Shown here one piece after another: positions 39,423-50,979 of a stretch of DNA of 64,000 nt. Source of the stretch: Procambarus clarkii (taxonomy: Eukaryota > Arthropoda > Malacostraca > Decapoda > Cambaridae); contig NC_091181.1 of assembly GCF_040958095.1 (NCBI RefSeq), positions 23,565,026-23,629,025 on the forward strand, written 5' to 3'. Both the position numbers and the translations under genes were made by a program. Below the pieces are notes generated by a model. That model was given only the letters and a program-made list of their open reading frames with translations, ran no database searches and was not told the DNA's origin. The stretch's first letter is position 1. Each line of letters opens with the position of its first letter.

Positions 39423-40290
39423 CAACTGCAACTTTGCTAGAAGCTGCGACGACACCACATGACACTGCCCGACTTAGAGCTGTAGCAGCTCCCCATGCAG
39501 GTGATTTCCTATTAGCAACCCCAATGTCAGCAACCGGCACCCGTCTCACACCGCAGGCCCTCCGAATTGCCGTGGCTCTCCGCCTAGCTGCCCCAATCCA
39601 CACCGAATACAGGTGTATTTGCGGCGAGGCAGAGGCCGACAGATACGGACGGCATGGCCTTCTTTGCCAAAGGACGGGAGGATGGCATGCAAGACACGGC
39701 GAGGTTAATGACATTATTAAGAGGAGCCTTACCACAGCCGGTTGTCCAGCAGAGAGAGAGCCCCGTTACCTAATGTCCCGCAACTCTGATGAGCCTGTCG
39801 GTCGCCCAGACGGAATTACGGTGAACCCCTGGAAGAATGGTAGACAGTTGGTGTGGGACTACACTTCCGTTTCAACTTTGGCCAGTACCTATGTTGACTT
39901 CAGTGCTACACAAGCAGGAGGAGCTGCCAATCACCGGGAAGCGGCCAAGTCACGTAAATACAGAGACCTTGAGCACCACTACAATTTTGTCCCCATTGCC
40001 TCAGAGACACTTGGTGCCTGGGGTAAAAGTGCTGCTAGCTTTTTAAAGGAGTTGGGGTCTAAGCTAATCGAAACAACAAGAGACCCCAGAGCTGCCAGTT
40101 TTCTTTTTCAGCGCCTTAGTGTGGCAATCCAGAGAGGAAATGCTCACTGCATCCATGGTTCCTGCCCGCCATCTGAGGAGCTGGAGGAGCTATTCAACTT
40201 GTGACAAGCAGCCTTGTACCCTGTATGTAATCAATATTGTAACTTTTTTTGTGTAATGACATTTTCAAATAAAGTTAGATAAATATACAC
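39420..40290 (+). mobile_element. R2/NeSL-like LINE, C-terminal end with restriction-like endonuclease
   Basis: An unbroken frame (39,434-40,204) encodes APHAGDFLLATPMS, a Cys/His cluster CICGEAEADRYGRHGLLC, HARHGEVNDIIKRSL, then GRPDGITVNPW...LVWDYT, where the spaced Asp residues fit the PD-(D/E)xK-type endonuclease found after the RT in R2-group LINEs. The end reads SFLFQRLSVAIQRGN. The copy is 5'-truncated directly at a (TA)n run. A short 3' UTR follows with AATAAAGTTAG. The exact clade cannot be set by eye. Confidence 0.78.
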
Positions 40291-40440
40291 ACTTAACAAA
40301 AGAATAGGGGTGGTAGGAGAAGAAAATATCAAAGTGTTCAGTGAGGATCCACAAGGTCTTCTCTGAGTACTCTTTATTTTCTTCTCCGAGGCTATGGGTC
40401 CCTACATTTGCACCAGAGGTGGTACCCCTTATATATAATG

Positions 40441-41112
<672 letters not shown>

Positions 41113-41234
41113 GTATACAACGCTTACATTGGGATCAAACTCAACCCCTCAAAGTCAAAGGCCATGCCCATAAAAATAGCGAAGCCCAACATCCAACTCA
41201 CAGTACAGGGTCAACCAATAGAATGGGTCGACAC

Positions 41235-41372
41235 GCAGGGTGCAGTCGCACCTCCACAGATCTCCAGTATCAGCTCTTGATACTTGTAATGGCTCAAAAG
41301 GGCCACCACTTACGGGCTATTCATGCCCGTGCCACCTCTTGGGTGGCTTAATCTTCATCAATCAATCAATCT
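41235..41372 (+). repeat. SINE family 3
   Basis: Begins GCAGGGTGCAGTCGCACCTC, includes GATCTCCAGTATCAGCTCTT and TTACGGGCTATTCATGCCCG, and ends with TGGCTTAATCTTCATCAATC repeats. It joins the LINE at 41,373 without a gap. Confidence 0.8.
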
Positions 41373-42190
41373 TCAAGTTGATCTAAATAGGGTTTTGAAA
41401 TGGTCAAAGGATTGGCAGATGCAGTTTAATGCTGATAAATGTAAAGTTCTGAGGTTAGGTAATGATGATAGAGTTACAAGATACGAGCTAGATGGTGTTG
41501 AGATTGCGAAGTCGGATTGCGAAAGGGATCTGGGAGTTATGATTAGTAAGAATTTAAAACAAAAAGATCAATGCATGAATGTTCGTAATAAGGCAAATAG
41601 GACACTGGGATTTATTAATCGCAGCGTTAGTAACAAGACACCTGGTGTGGTTCTCAAGCTATATCTTGCTCTAGTTAGGCCCCATTTAGATTATGCAGTT
41701 CAGTTTTGGTCGCCGTATTATAGAATGGATATAAATTCACTTGAACGTGTCCAGCGTAGGATGACTAAGTTAATTCCCCAAATTAGAAATCTTTCATATG
41801 AAGAAAGATTAACAAAGCTTAAGTTGCATTCACTGGAAAGGCGAAGAGTTAGGGGTGACATGATAGAGGTTTACAAGTGGATGAATGGACATAACAGGGG
41901 GGATATTAATAGGGTATTAAAAGTATCAACACAAGACAACACGAAACAATGGGTATAAATTGGATAAATTTAGATTTAGGGAAGACTTGGGTAAATACTG
42001 GTTCGGTAACAGGGTTGTTGATTTGTGGAACCAATTACCGCGTAACGTGGTGGAGATGGGGTCCCTCGATTGTTTCCAGCGCGGGTTGGACATGTATATG
42101 AGTGGGATTGGGTGGTTATAAATAGGAGCTGCCTCGTATGGGCCAATAGGCCTTCTGCAGTTGCCTTTGTTCTTATGTTCTTATGTTCTT
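41373..42190 (+). mobile_element. LINE 3' half with (TTCTTATG)n tail
   Basis: An open frame to 41,958 begins after the active site: 'RVLKWSKDWQMQFNADKCKV', 'DLGVMISKNLKQ', 'VRPHLDYAVQFWSPY', '[16 protein letters not shown]'. The frame then shifts but continues (YKLDKFRFREDLGKYWF) to about 42,095. The 3' UTR has GGAGCTGCCTCGTATGGGCC and TTCTTATGTTCTTATG. This defines the family of the loose tails at 18.2 and 23.3 kb. Confidence 0.85.
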
Positions 42191-43645
42191 ATACCTATGT
42201 ACTTACATTGAAGGTTACATCCTTCGTGGGGGCAAGTGTACATGTATACAACGCTTACATTGGGATCAAACTCAACCCCTCAAAGTCAAAGGCCATGCCC
42301 ATAAAAATAGCGAAGCCCAACATCCAACTCACAGTACAGGGTCAACCAATAGAATGGGTCGACACCTATCAGTATCTAGGAATCATCCTGGACACATACT
42401 TGAATTTTAATGCTGAGAGAGCGAACTGCGGCCTGGACGGCAATCCTCAGGTCGCTAACCTCCCTTTCTGGAAGAGCCAATCTGCAAGTCCTTCGCACAT
42501 ACTATGTACAGGCAGTCAGATCAGTGATCGATTATACCGCACCTGCACTCACAAATCTATCACACTTTTCATGTTGCCTTTTGCTTCATTGAATTTATTC
42601 ACATAATATGCAAGTTTTGCCTTTCTTATGATACTGGTAAGCATTGATGAGTACCTTTTAGCTACTTCCTTTGAAACTAGACCAATCCTAACTTTCTTTT
42701 CATATTCATGTTTCTTGTTGATTGAGTTGAGAATGCCACTTGTGAGCCATGGATTGTTTAATCTTTTGTCAGTTACTTGCTTGGTAAGAAGGGGACAATG
42801 AAGGTTGTAGAGGCTTAGAGTTTTGGAGAGGAAGAGGTTAGCTAATGAATTTATATCATTTATATCACTAGTATCATCAACCCAAACTGAGCTGTTTGTC
42901 ATACAACAGGCATTCGCATATGTGATTGCACAAAACACTCAAAATGCAATCATACACACAGACTCAAATGCTGCACTTCAAATACTAGGACAAAAACAGT
43001 GGAGAGATAATGTGGAAATAATTACAACCATTTTGTATCTTGGAGCAGTCGCTAAAGGCAAAGGACTCAACATAACTTTAAACTGGATCCCATCCCATAT
43101 TGGAATCCCATTAAATGAAAAAGCTGATGAAATTGCTAAATTGGCAACTCGTCATCCAGTGATACATAAAACAATTCAACCCAGCCTAGAGAACATAAAA
43201 AACATCATCACCAAAAAACTCTCACATCTCAACAAAGCCTACCTGCACCAAAGAATAGCTGAAGGTTCGCCATCTGCAACATGGTATCTTCAGGCAACCA
43301 AATTAGAAAGGTTAAATATCCCAAAAGGAATCCACAGGGAAATAGCAGTTAGGCTATATAGACTACGTCTAGGTTACAGATGCAACTGGGAGATTGGTGA
43401 ACCCCGACAGAGAGAGTGCATCTTCTGTCAAACTGTCACAGAAAAGCCATTACTTCACTATCTTCTGGAATGTGAAGCAACCAATGACCTTAGAAGAGCT
43501 TTAAGAGTTCCTGAATCATGCAGTGGCCACCCTGAAGCCATCAACACAGCCACTCTCCTGGTCAACAAAGGTGTCCAGCAGCTGGACACCCCTCATAAAG
43601 ACTGTGAAGCAGTATCCCCAGAATTCTTGAAGCAATTCACATAAG
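42191..43645 (+). mobile_element. I-like LINE with RNase H, interrupted
   Basis: The RT part at 42,260-42,420 reads IKLNPSKSKAMPIKI then WVDTYQYLGIILD. After a minus-strand LINE insertion (42,560-42,880) an RNase H domain runs in one frame to 43,644: STQTELFVIQQA, AIIHTDSNAALQIL (catalytic Asp), WIPSHIGIPLNEKADEIAK (His and Asp). A Cys/His end motif ECIFC...LLHYLLEC follows. RNase H after RT is the mark of I-group LINEs. The front piece of the same element lies at 41,118-41,234. Confidence 0.85.
42560..42880 (-). mobile_element. CR1/L2-like LINE linker fragment inserted in the I-like LINE
   Basis: Minus-strand frame: DINSLANLFLSKTLSLYNLH, PLLTKQVTDKRLNNPWLT, KAKLAYYVNKFNEAKGNMK. This is the region between endonuclease and RT in CR1-type ORF2. 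It separates the RT and RNase H parts of the surrounding element. Confidence 0.75.
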
Positions 43646-43649
43646 AATA

Positions 43650-44215
43650 GAACAACCTACCATGAACACCCAAATCACGGAACTATTTACTCTACTCACC
43701 ATGAGTGTATCCACACGACCAGAACATAACTTTCTCTCTTCTCCCTTTTTCTGTTCATTGTCTGCTCCTACGCTCCCTTGCTATCCTCTTCTTATTCTTA
43801 TTACTATCTCTATTCGGTATCTCTATTACTCTATTACTATCTATATCTCTATTCTCCTTCTCATTCGGTGGTTATAATAGGAGCTGCCTCGTATGGGCCA
43901 ATAGGCCCTCTGCAGTTCTTATTATTACTACTATCCCCTCTACTACACCTTACTTTGTTGCCAAGAGCATATAAGCAGCAGAATAGCAAATATTAACTAG
44001 TCTACTTTCAAGTGTGGTCTAGAACACACTTGCGAGATACTGTACCGACTCTCAGTGCGCTCAACTCACACCATTGTTCAGCAAGGTTTCACCTACATAC
44101 GTCTGTATGCTCGACTAAATATGCCACATATAATCAGGATTCCTCCCTTATGTTGACCAATCCACACACTAGAAAATGAAGGAATGACGACGTTCATTCG
44201 TCCTCCAGCTCGGCG
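43650..44215 (+). mobile_element. Penelope-like 3' region
   Basis: 43,655-43,720 is the inverted counterpart of the PLE end at 40,830-40,880 (CACCCAAATCACGGAACTAT). 43,760-43,990 matches the centre of the remnant at 6.6 kb (TTGCTATCCTCTTCTT, GGAGCTGCCTCGTATGGGCC). 44,150-44,200 matches its outer arm (CACACACTAGAA, TGACGACGTT). Confidence 0.6.
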
Positions 44216-44427
44216 AATGGTTGGAAGTCCTGATGATATCCGTAGGCAGTCTTTTCAAAGTCTTCTTACGACCCCTGTCCTTTATGACACTTCAGGACGA
44301 ATTTTTACTGCTGCTATTTCTATTGAAAGCTTTCTATTCTGCGTATTTCAGCCTCAAATACCGGTTGCCTCCATCTCCCCATTTCTCTCTCTTTCCTTCC
44401 CTCTCAAGCAATCATGAAATGTGACAC

Positions 44428-44565
44428 CCAAACCTTGCCCGAAACGCTGTGCACATTAATGGGTTTAGGTATTGTATGCACTAGCTCTATCTATAAATCC
44501 AACATTATGTTTGTAACTCATCTATGTATGTACATTTACCTGAATAAACATTTTGACTTGATTTT
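44428..44565 (+). repeat. LINE/SINE 3' tail (GCCCGAAACGCT family)
   Basis: TTGCCCGAAACGCTGTGCAC, ACTAGCTCTATCTATAAATC and CCTGAATAAACATTTTGACT. The same tail ends the LINE at 60.2-60.8 kb and, in shorter form, the SINE at 52.87-53.17 kb and the piece at 31,540-31,600. Confidence 0.75.
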
Positions 44566-44794
44566 TTACCATCCCAAACAATAAAGCCCAGTACTTGTCC
44601 TTCATACCTACTCAACTTTTAAATCACACAGCAATACACAACACTCACTTGAGTGTTTAAGGTATTTTATATTGAGAGTATGCATGCCTTTGTATTATGA
44701 AATCATATTGATGTGATGCATCATTGAGAATTGGATTTAATCAGAGGATTCAGTGGAATCCCAGGTGGCATTAATTTTCACAAAGTAGTTGCAT

Positions 44795-44865
44795 GGTGGT
44801 CTACAGTGCTAGCTTGAGAGTACCAAGTGAGGGGTTCGAATCCTCCTCTTGGCTACCACTTTTTT
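44795..44865 (+). repeat. tRNA-like SINE remnant
   Basis: Holds a clear B-box GGGGTTCGAATCCTCC and a 3' GGCTACCAC that could pair with 5' GTGGTC only in part. The acceptor stem is not a proper tRNA helix, so a SINE head or tRNA pseudogene is more likely than a working tRNA. Confidence 0.45.
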
Positions 44866-45242
44866 TTTCCAGTGATAGTTTCAGAGGGTTGAGAAAAACA
44901 CAGCATGAGGAAAATATTTTAATATAATCCAGTTTTATTGTATTAAAAGACAAAAGTATATGCATATAAAATATTAGTTTAGTTTATTTATTATGCACAA
45001 CATACCCATCCTGTGAGTGGCAGTGGAAATTTTTAGAGGCACATAATGGGCTTATAAATGAACAAAATTCACGTAGTTATAAGAATCTCTGTAACTAAGC
45101 AACATAATTTGTGTGGTCAATTCATGTAACCAAGCAACAGGACAAAAGTAAGTAAGTAAAAATTTAAAAATTTAAAAGCCTATCTTGTATCTATTTGTTA
45201 AACACAGAAATCACAATAGCGTGATGCCTTAAATCTACGATC

Positions 45243-45335
45243 TTTTGCCATGTCGTAACACAGTCCATTAAGGCTCGTGTGGGATCCTGTCGGACATAGG
45301 TTCGAACCCTCATCATGGCCCTTGTGGATTTGTTC
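45243..45335 (+). repeat. tRNA-like SINE next to the transposase stop codon
   Basis: GCCATGTCGTAACACAGTCC, a B-box ATAGGTTCGAACCCTCATC and CATGGC, which pairs with the 5' GCCATG. It ends within about 10 bp of the stop codon of the transposase gene, on the opposite strand, so the gene's original 3' UTR is displaced. Confidence 0.6.
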
Positions 45336-45343
45336 ATTTGTAT

Positions 45344-45559
45344 CTATTCATTTTGTAAATACATGTCTTCATCTTCATCACTTTCTAAGAGCTCCAAGAA
45401 AGGCTCATAGACCTCATTTGGCTGGTAGGAACTAAATAAATGTTTGGCTTCAGTAAGCTTGTCAGCACATTGCTTTTGACCCTGCTTGAGAATAGCCAAT
45501 AATCCACGTTTCTCTTCTTCTGACAGAATTGAGTTTTCAATGGTGTACGTGTTAGAATC
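45344..45559 (-). CDS. KDZ transposase exon 18 (C-terminus)
   Basis: Seventy-one codons and a TAG stop at 45,346-45,344. Helical and charged, ending FLELLESDEDEDMYLQNE. Acceptor ATATTCCAG, phase 0. No polyadenylation signal was assigned because a SINE follows within about 10 bp. Confidence 0.8.
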   Translation of the reverse strand, partial: DSNTYTIENSILSEEEKRGLLAILKQGQKQCADKLTEAKHLFSSYQPNEVYEPFLELLESDEDEDMYLQNE

Positions 45560-46252
45560 CTGGAATATAATATTTAAAACATCTTAAGAGTCAAATATAT
45601 ACTGTACCTATTTAGTTGTACATAATGCAAATATATAAAAGTATAGATTAAGTAAAACAAAAGGATACAAATAATAATAAAAGCCATATTCTCCACAGTA
45701 CCACTCTTGAAAATGGAAGTGTTTCATAGTTTAAATGTGAAAGGTGATGGCAATATTACTCTGACTAATTGAACACATTTAAGTGAGTTGAGTGTTTTGA
45801 AGATCTAAATTGCAAAAAGTATTTTGAATTTCTTACCTTGCAGAGACATGAAGGGAAAGAATCACATTGTAATTCTTGAATATACTCGGATAGTTTGTCC
45901 CTTTTCTTTTTGTAGTACTGTAACCATGTTATCATTTCTTGAATGGTTAGTGATTCCTCCTCTCTACATCTCTTCTGGAGCTCAAACTTTTCCACTGCAC
46001 TTCTTTTTTCAGTCAGGGACACTATAATGCAAAATGAAAATACAGTATGTGATTGACAAATTATAATAATGGGAATCATTTGTGAATTAAACATCATTAA
46101 AAATTGTATCTATAAAATTTACCTTTAGAAAACAAACTCAATTTAATGGTATTGCAGTCTTTCCATATATAAAAGTAATATTAATACAAATAATATATAA
46201 ATATTTGAAAATGCTGAGAAAACTAATGAATCATTAGATCTTGTGTAAATAC

Positions 46253-46431
46253 CACTTGTGTTTTGATGAAGCAATAAATTGTGCCATGGAAGGATGCCAG
46301 TTAAAACACCTGCTTCAGATGGTGTTTTAACAGATCCGGATGGTTCTGATTGTAGATTTTTATGAGATCTCGTAGTTTTTCTTTCTCAACTTCATTTTTG
46401 TTCCTCAATACAGCTCTCATTTTAGATGAAA
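46253..46431 (-). pseudogene. KDZ transposase exon 16 with a frameshift
   Basis: Enters as VSSKMRAVLRNKNEVEKEKL RDLIKIYNQ. The rest of the exon only makes sense one frame over (VKTPSEAGVLTGILPWHNLL, with the 'G.LPW' word usual at this place). The exit phase needed by exon 17 also requires the shift. The change lies near 46,345-46,352, about where the Tyr-Asn codons are. Confidence 0.7.
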
Positions 46432-47657
46432 CTGTAAAGTTTCAGGTTGTTATCAAATATTTGATTTGCACCAATAGTATTTTACATAGAAAAAACTAAT
46501 TTAACAACTGTGTACTGTATTAATGTTTAGGTTTCAGTGAACAAACAAAAAAGCAATTAATGTCTACCTGCATAAGTGGTAATCTGATTTTTGCGATGCC
46601 TTATATTCTCTCCATATGCCTCGATAGTATGCTCAATGTTATTGGCAGAGGATCTGTTATTTAAGGATCTTGCAATGATCAGTAATTCTGATCTCCATTT
46701 CTCAATAACAGATTCTGGGACATTAAGCCTGTGAATCTCATTTGAAACTGCTGCAGCTGTCTCTGTGGCCTATTTAAAAATAAATGCCATCATATTTATT
46801 GTAAAATTTATGTTCAGAGTTAAACGAAGTCTTTTGAACTATCCTTAGTGCTTTGTCAAGGTCTGAGTATGTGTTTTTCAGATTCAGACCTTGACAAAGC
46901 ACCAAGGAGTGTGTGAAAGACTTGGTGTAATTCTTTACATAAATTTCCCAAATACACAAGTGGGTTTTTATCCAATTTTACTTTGTCTATGAGAAGAAAA
47001 TACCATTAGTGTCTTATAATAAGATTAAAGATAAATAAAAACATGTATATACACTTGATTCATTGTATAGAACAATTGCATATTTATATATAATTCTATA
47101 TTTTCATTGAATAGAACAATTCATATGTTAATACCTTTCTGAATCTGGCAACTAATGCCCGAGGCATTCCATTAATTTGTCTGTGATTCCAAAAGAGTGC
47201 CCCCTCTGTCAGTTCTTCTGTACGCTCTGTGGAAATAAATTTAGTTATTCATTGACATCTTAATACTGTGTGTCTCAAAATACTGATTGGAAAGTAAAAG
47301 GATGAAGATATTGATGCTGTCTTAAGTGGAATGAATTAATTGTTATTTCAGAGGAAACAAAGAACTCAAAAACAGTGGTAGAGTAATAAGATTAAAAATA
47401 TCAGGATGTGAAAGAAAGCATAAAAACAGGGACAACTTGATTTTTCAAACAAGGATTATACATGTATATGTTGGTTGCATATGAGTATAATGCTACTTTA
47501 TATGAGCCAAAATGCCTTTCTGCAATTTCCTATATTCTTATATTACTGTATTTTATAACATTATCTGGATATATATAACCATCAAATATTACCATTGTAC
47601 TGATTTGATTGAAAGGTACAAAATTTAGAACTAGATTAAACAAAAATTAACACATAC

Positions 47658-48019
47658 CAGCTTTAACCACTGCACTGCGCAAAGCGCCTTTAGGCGCTCA
47701 GAGAGTTGTGCTTTTTGTTTTTTAATTTGGCTATATTTTAATGTTTTTTAATGTTTTCATTACTATTTGTGTTTTGAAATGGAAATAGTTGACTTTGGAA
47801 ACATTTTAACATTAAATTTACCTGAACATTTGTAAAAATAACAAAAATATGTCCTTGACAATTGCACCAAGACGTTTTTGCCGAAAATAGGTGAGCAGTG
47901 CAAGGGTTAAGCATGTTCTTAGTGTTGTTGTTATATCTTGAAAGGTAGGAAAATACTTGCTCTGCCTCCTCCCCAGATGTCAGGCCACTTCCTTCTTGCC
48001 ACCGCCCTCCATACAAAAC
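47658..48019 (-). pseudogene. KDZ transposase exon 13: catalytic Glu, split by a MITE
   Basis: Reads VLYGGRWQEGSGLTSGEEAE, QVFSYLSRYNNNTKNML. The GE..E..FS.LS block supplies the third acidic residue. At TTAA (47,907-47,910) a 240-bp MITE interrupts the exon. Beyond the second TTAA the exon goes on for five bases to donor GTATGT (47,657 down), and the phase then fits exon 14. Read through the MITE, the frame ends in a stop. Confidence 0.85.
47667..47906. mobile_element. TTAA-flanked MITE (piggyBac-like) in exon 13
   Basis: 240 bp bounded by TTAA at 47,663-47,666 and 47,907-47,910. Ends are inverted: CCACTGCACTGCGC from the left, CCCTTGCACTGCTCAC from the right. TTAA duplication with CCC-type ends is typical of piggyBac elements. 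There is no coding sequence. On the minus strand it contains CAG|GTAAAT near 47,820, which could act as a new splice donor. Confidence 0.82.
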
Positions 48020-48180
48020 CTTTGACATAATAGCATAACGTTTGTTAAAAACTACCTACTGTATTAACAATTTGCATTTAACATAGATAAATCCTTACAT
48101 ATAAGAGTTTAAAAGAAATTATATTTTCCAACTTACAGTAAAACGAAGTCAAAATATTATTACAGTATTAGATTATTTAC

Positions 48181-48513
48181 CTGACAATACCAAGAATGTC
48201 CTTTGGCATGTAGGACTCCTAAAAAAGGCTTTCCTTGCCTAAGTGAGAACTTCTGTTCTCTTGATGAAATCTTTAAGGCCCATGGCCAGTATTTACAGAT
48301 GATATCCTGGCATATGAAGGACACATTTTGTAAACGGTTCATTTGCAAATAGTGGGCATAACTGTAGAGCTCTCCCTGATACATATTCAATGCAGCAAGA
48401 ATAATTCCATGTCGACAGGAAGCCATGCTTATGCTAGTTTCATCCAAACTTCTAAATGAAACAGGTTTATTTTTGGCAGCTTTCAATGTCGACACTCCAC
48501 ACATATGGCTACT
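48181..48513 (-). CDS. KDZ transposase exon 12: CRH block and second catalytic Asp
   Basis: 111 codons: CGVSTLKAAK, DETSISMASCRHGIILAALN, MYQGELYSYAHYLQ, FICQDIICKYWPW and LHAKGHSWYCQ. CRH, N.Y.GE, the D-I-x-C-K block (second acidic residue) and H-A-x-x-H-x-x-x-C-Q are signature KDZ words. Acceptor CCAACAG and donor GTAAAT are clear. A (TA)n tract begins 20 bp upstream of the acceptor. Confidence 0.9.
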
Positions 48514-48528
48514 CTGTTGGACAAAAGT

Positions 48529-48532
<4 letters not shown>

Positions 48533-48604
<72 letters not shown>
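48533..48604. repeat. (TA)n microsatellite upstream of exon 12
   Basis: About 36 TA units in intron 11, beginning 20 bp from the 3' splice site of exon 12. Only a short pyrimidine-rich stretch separates them. Confidence 0.95.
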
Positions 48605-48607
<3 letters not shown>

Positions 48608-48849
48608 TCATATATAAATGTAATTTTTTTTTATGTAATATTTTTCATCATTCAATATGCATTCCATATATTTTATAGATTTTTTTGAACATGATATAGT
48701 TAGGAACCGTCCAATTAATATACATTATTGATAATGTCTCAAGCTAATATATAAAGGTACTCTTCAAATATTGTATGGGTAAAAGCCTGGTATTAGGTCT
48801 TAGGTTTCTATTTGAAAACCTATTTTTAGGCTTTCGAACAGATGTAAAA

Positions 48850-48953
48850 ATATTCTTAATTGAGTTTTAAGGTTCTGAATAGTGGAAACGTGATCTTGAA
48901 CTTCTTTGTCACAAGCGAAGATACCACCAGAATAATATGAGTTTCTGATCCCT
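48850..48953 (-). CDS. KDZ transposase exon 11 (donor uncertain)
   Basis: After acceptor TCATTCCAG the frame continues exon 10 exactly (AG+A) as RGIRNSYYSGGIFACDKEVQ DHVSTIQ. In KDZ proteins a 'S.Y..G.FI..D..V..H' stretch follows the DGN block, so the exon is convincing. No good GT donor in the right phase was seen on its 3' side. Either the junction is non-canonical or the site was lost. Confidence 0.65.
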
Positions 48954-49336
48954 CTGGAATGATATTAAATTAATGAATGTTCATAGTGTGAGACATTTTG
49001 ATGACAGTTAAACATCATTTCACTTAAAACTAATTCAACTACCCAAGCTGGCATTCACATCATAATCCCTCCTATTCTAAATGAATGTATATAGTGAAAT
49101 AAATATTTTTTAATTAGTAAAGCCTTAGTCCAAATAAAAAAATTCAACTGAAGTTGAAAGGCAAGTAATAAAGGTGTAATCAGTTAACAATTAAAAAAAA
49201 ATCTGATTAAAAGTTGCATGACACTATATAAATATTATACAGTGCTGTGTTTATAGTACTACAAACATATTACTACACCTTACATTATACCTTAACAATA
49301 ATGAGCAGCATTAAATATTTTAACTTGAGTATTTAC

Positions 49337-49515
49337 CTCCCAACTTTGTTGTAACGATACAGTTTCTTGTTGCCATCAATATGTACAGCCACAGGTGTTG
49401 TATCACATGCAGGGCACCCCTTGTCAAATTCTCCTTTTATTCTCCCAAGTTCATACTGATGGAAACGCCATTCAAAGAAGACTCTTTTTGTTGTTTCAAA
49501 ATTGATGGGACCATG
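49337..49515 (-). CDS. KDZ transposase exon 10: first catalytic Asp
   Basis: Encodes GPINFETTKRVFFEW, CPAC and VHIDGNKKLYRYNKVG. In the family the CPAC.....DGN.K..R block carries the first acidic residue of the RNase H-type active site. Here it is the Asp of HIDGN. Donor after GGGAG, phase 2. Confidence 0.85.
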
Positions 49516-49854
49516 CTAAGATGTAAAATGTGTGTAAGTAATTATCAAAAAGTGCCAAGCAGTGGCATGTTAAGCAACAGACTATAAATACCTGCAGGAA
49601 ATGAAAATATACTTACATGAGCATTACATAAAAAGAGAAATTGTTAAAGATTGGTAATCCATTTCCATTTCTTATGATATTAGACATATATAAAATATAT
49701 ATTTAGAATATTCATGCTATTTATTAATTTAATAATATTTAACCCTATTTCTTAAATAATGACACTGCATTTGCTTAGTAACAAACTTAGTTTTTAAGTT
49801 TATACACCAATTTAATACTTGCACTATTAAAACAGTAATGGTATGAAAACTTAC

Positions 49855-50084
49855 ACGCCCTTGAGAAGCACCAAATAATTCCAGTGCACTAACTAATGCC
49901 TGAAGAGAAGTTCCAGGGCTGCTTCTCTTGAGAAAATGCCAGGAATCCAATAGATTTATGCTGTAGAAAGTGCTACTATTTCTTCCAGTTGAATAAAAAC
50001 CAGACTGGTGCATGGCTTTCCCAAGTTCTTCATCTACATATCCGCACTTGCACCTAAATATTGGGGTATACAGATCATACCTTC
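49855..50084 (-). CDS. KDZ transposase exon 9: N-terminal core block
   Basis: Encodes YDLYTPIFRCKCGYVDEELG, AMHQSGFYSTGRN and then SPGTSLQALVSALELFG. KDZ enzymes carry the same order here: a C-x-C pair, a 'GY.P.T...T' turn and an 'S..TS.QAF...L' helix. Phase 1 in, phase 0 out. Confidence 0.85.
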
Positions 50085-50781
50085 CTGCCCCCCACACAAA
50101 AATAAAAAAAATTGAAGTAAAACAATTTTATTTGGCAAGAGATTCAAGTGTGGCTATCAATATATGTGTAAACCAACCCATAAACAAGTCTCTGTATGGT
50201 TATAAATACGTATGTGATATAAATACGTCTTCATAAGTGAAGATACAGTGGTAAAGAGAGTGAAGTATAAATGGTTATATTGATGAAGACTGTAGCCTGG
50301 GTCACCTGAGCAATGCCAGCTACCAATACTAGTATCAAATAAATGTTTCTTAAAGTAACCTACCACTTAAAGTTACAAAGATGCACAAATTATTGGAGCT
50401 TAAAGTTGTGAACTTGCTCTCACTGCAGTTTGTGCAGGAATTAGGTGGATGTGCTGGTACAACAGGCTCTGGTAACAATTAAATTTACAAGATCAGCTAT
50501 GCAGCAAAATAAATACATGTTTCAATCATTACATTTTAAATTACTAATAATTTTTTTAGCATTAACTGGAGTTACATGAAAGATTTATATTTAATAACAA
50601 ATAAAAATTCATTTATTTAACTAAAAATCTGTAATTAATGAGGTAATCAATAATTAATGAGGAAAATGACCAATACAAAAACTACTAAAAAAATTACATG
50701 AACTAAATAAAATTTTTAAACACTTCTTGGTTCAGGATAGAAATGAGAGTATAAGAAACAGACTACAGGTACATTACTTAC

Positions 50782-50979
50782 TCCAGTGAATGACATTCCC
50801 ATCTGAACACACAGTTTGTGTTGGGTCTAAAGGCTCGAAGAACCCATTTTTCCAGCAGAATCGCTGGTGGAAAGGCATTACAAAATGCTGCTGCTGATCA
50901 CATTTATGACACAAAAAATGAAAGCAGTCTTCACATTTTATGCTTGCCTCACAACTTCTACATTGTACACAACATTTGC
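50782..50979 (-). CDS. KDZ transposase exon 7: Cys-rich zinc-binding cluster
   Basis: Sixty-six codons reading KCCVQCRSCEASIKCEDCFH then FLCHKCDQQQHFVMPFHQRF. The C-x2-C pairs and His residues fit the 'CxC' cysteine clusters known to precede the KDZ core. They probably bind zinc and DNA or protein. Acceptor CCAG and donor GTAAGT are good; phase 1 in and out. Confidence 0.85.

Noticed and set aside
39434-40204. Host gene encoding a 256-residue protein
   Set aside because: The motifs are those of the C-terminal nuclease region of an R2-group LINE, and a second fragment of the family is present in the window.
42823-43644. Host RNase H gene
   Set aside because: The domain is continuous with LINE RT sequence upstream and ends in the Cys/His motif of I-like LINEs.
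44795-45335. Functional tRNA genes
   Set aside because: B-boxes are good, but acceptor and anticodon stems do not fold properly, and the sequences continue as SINE bodies.
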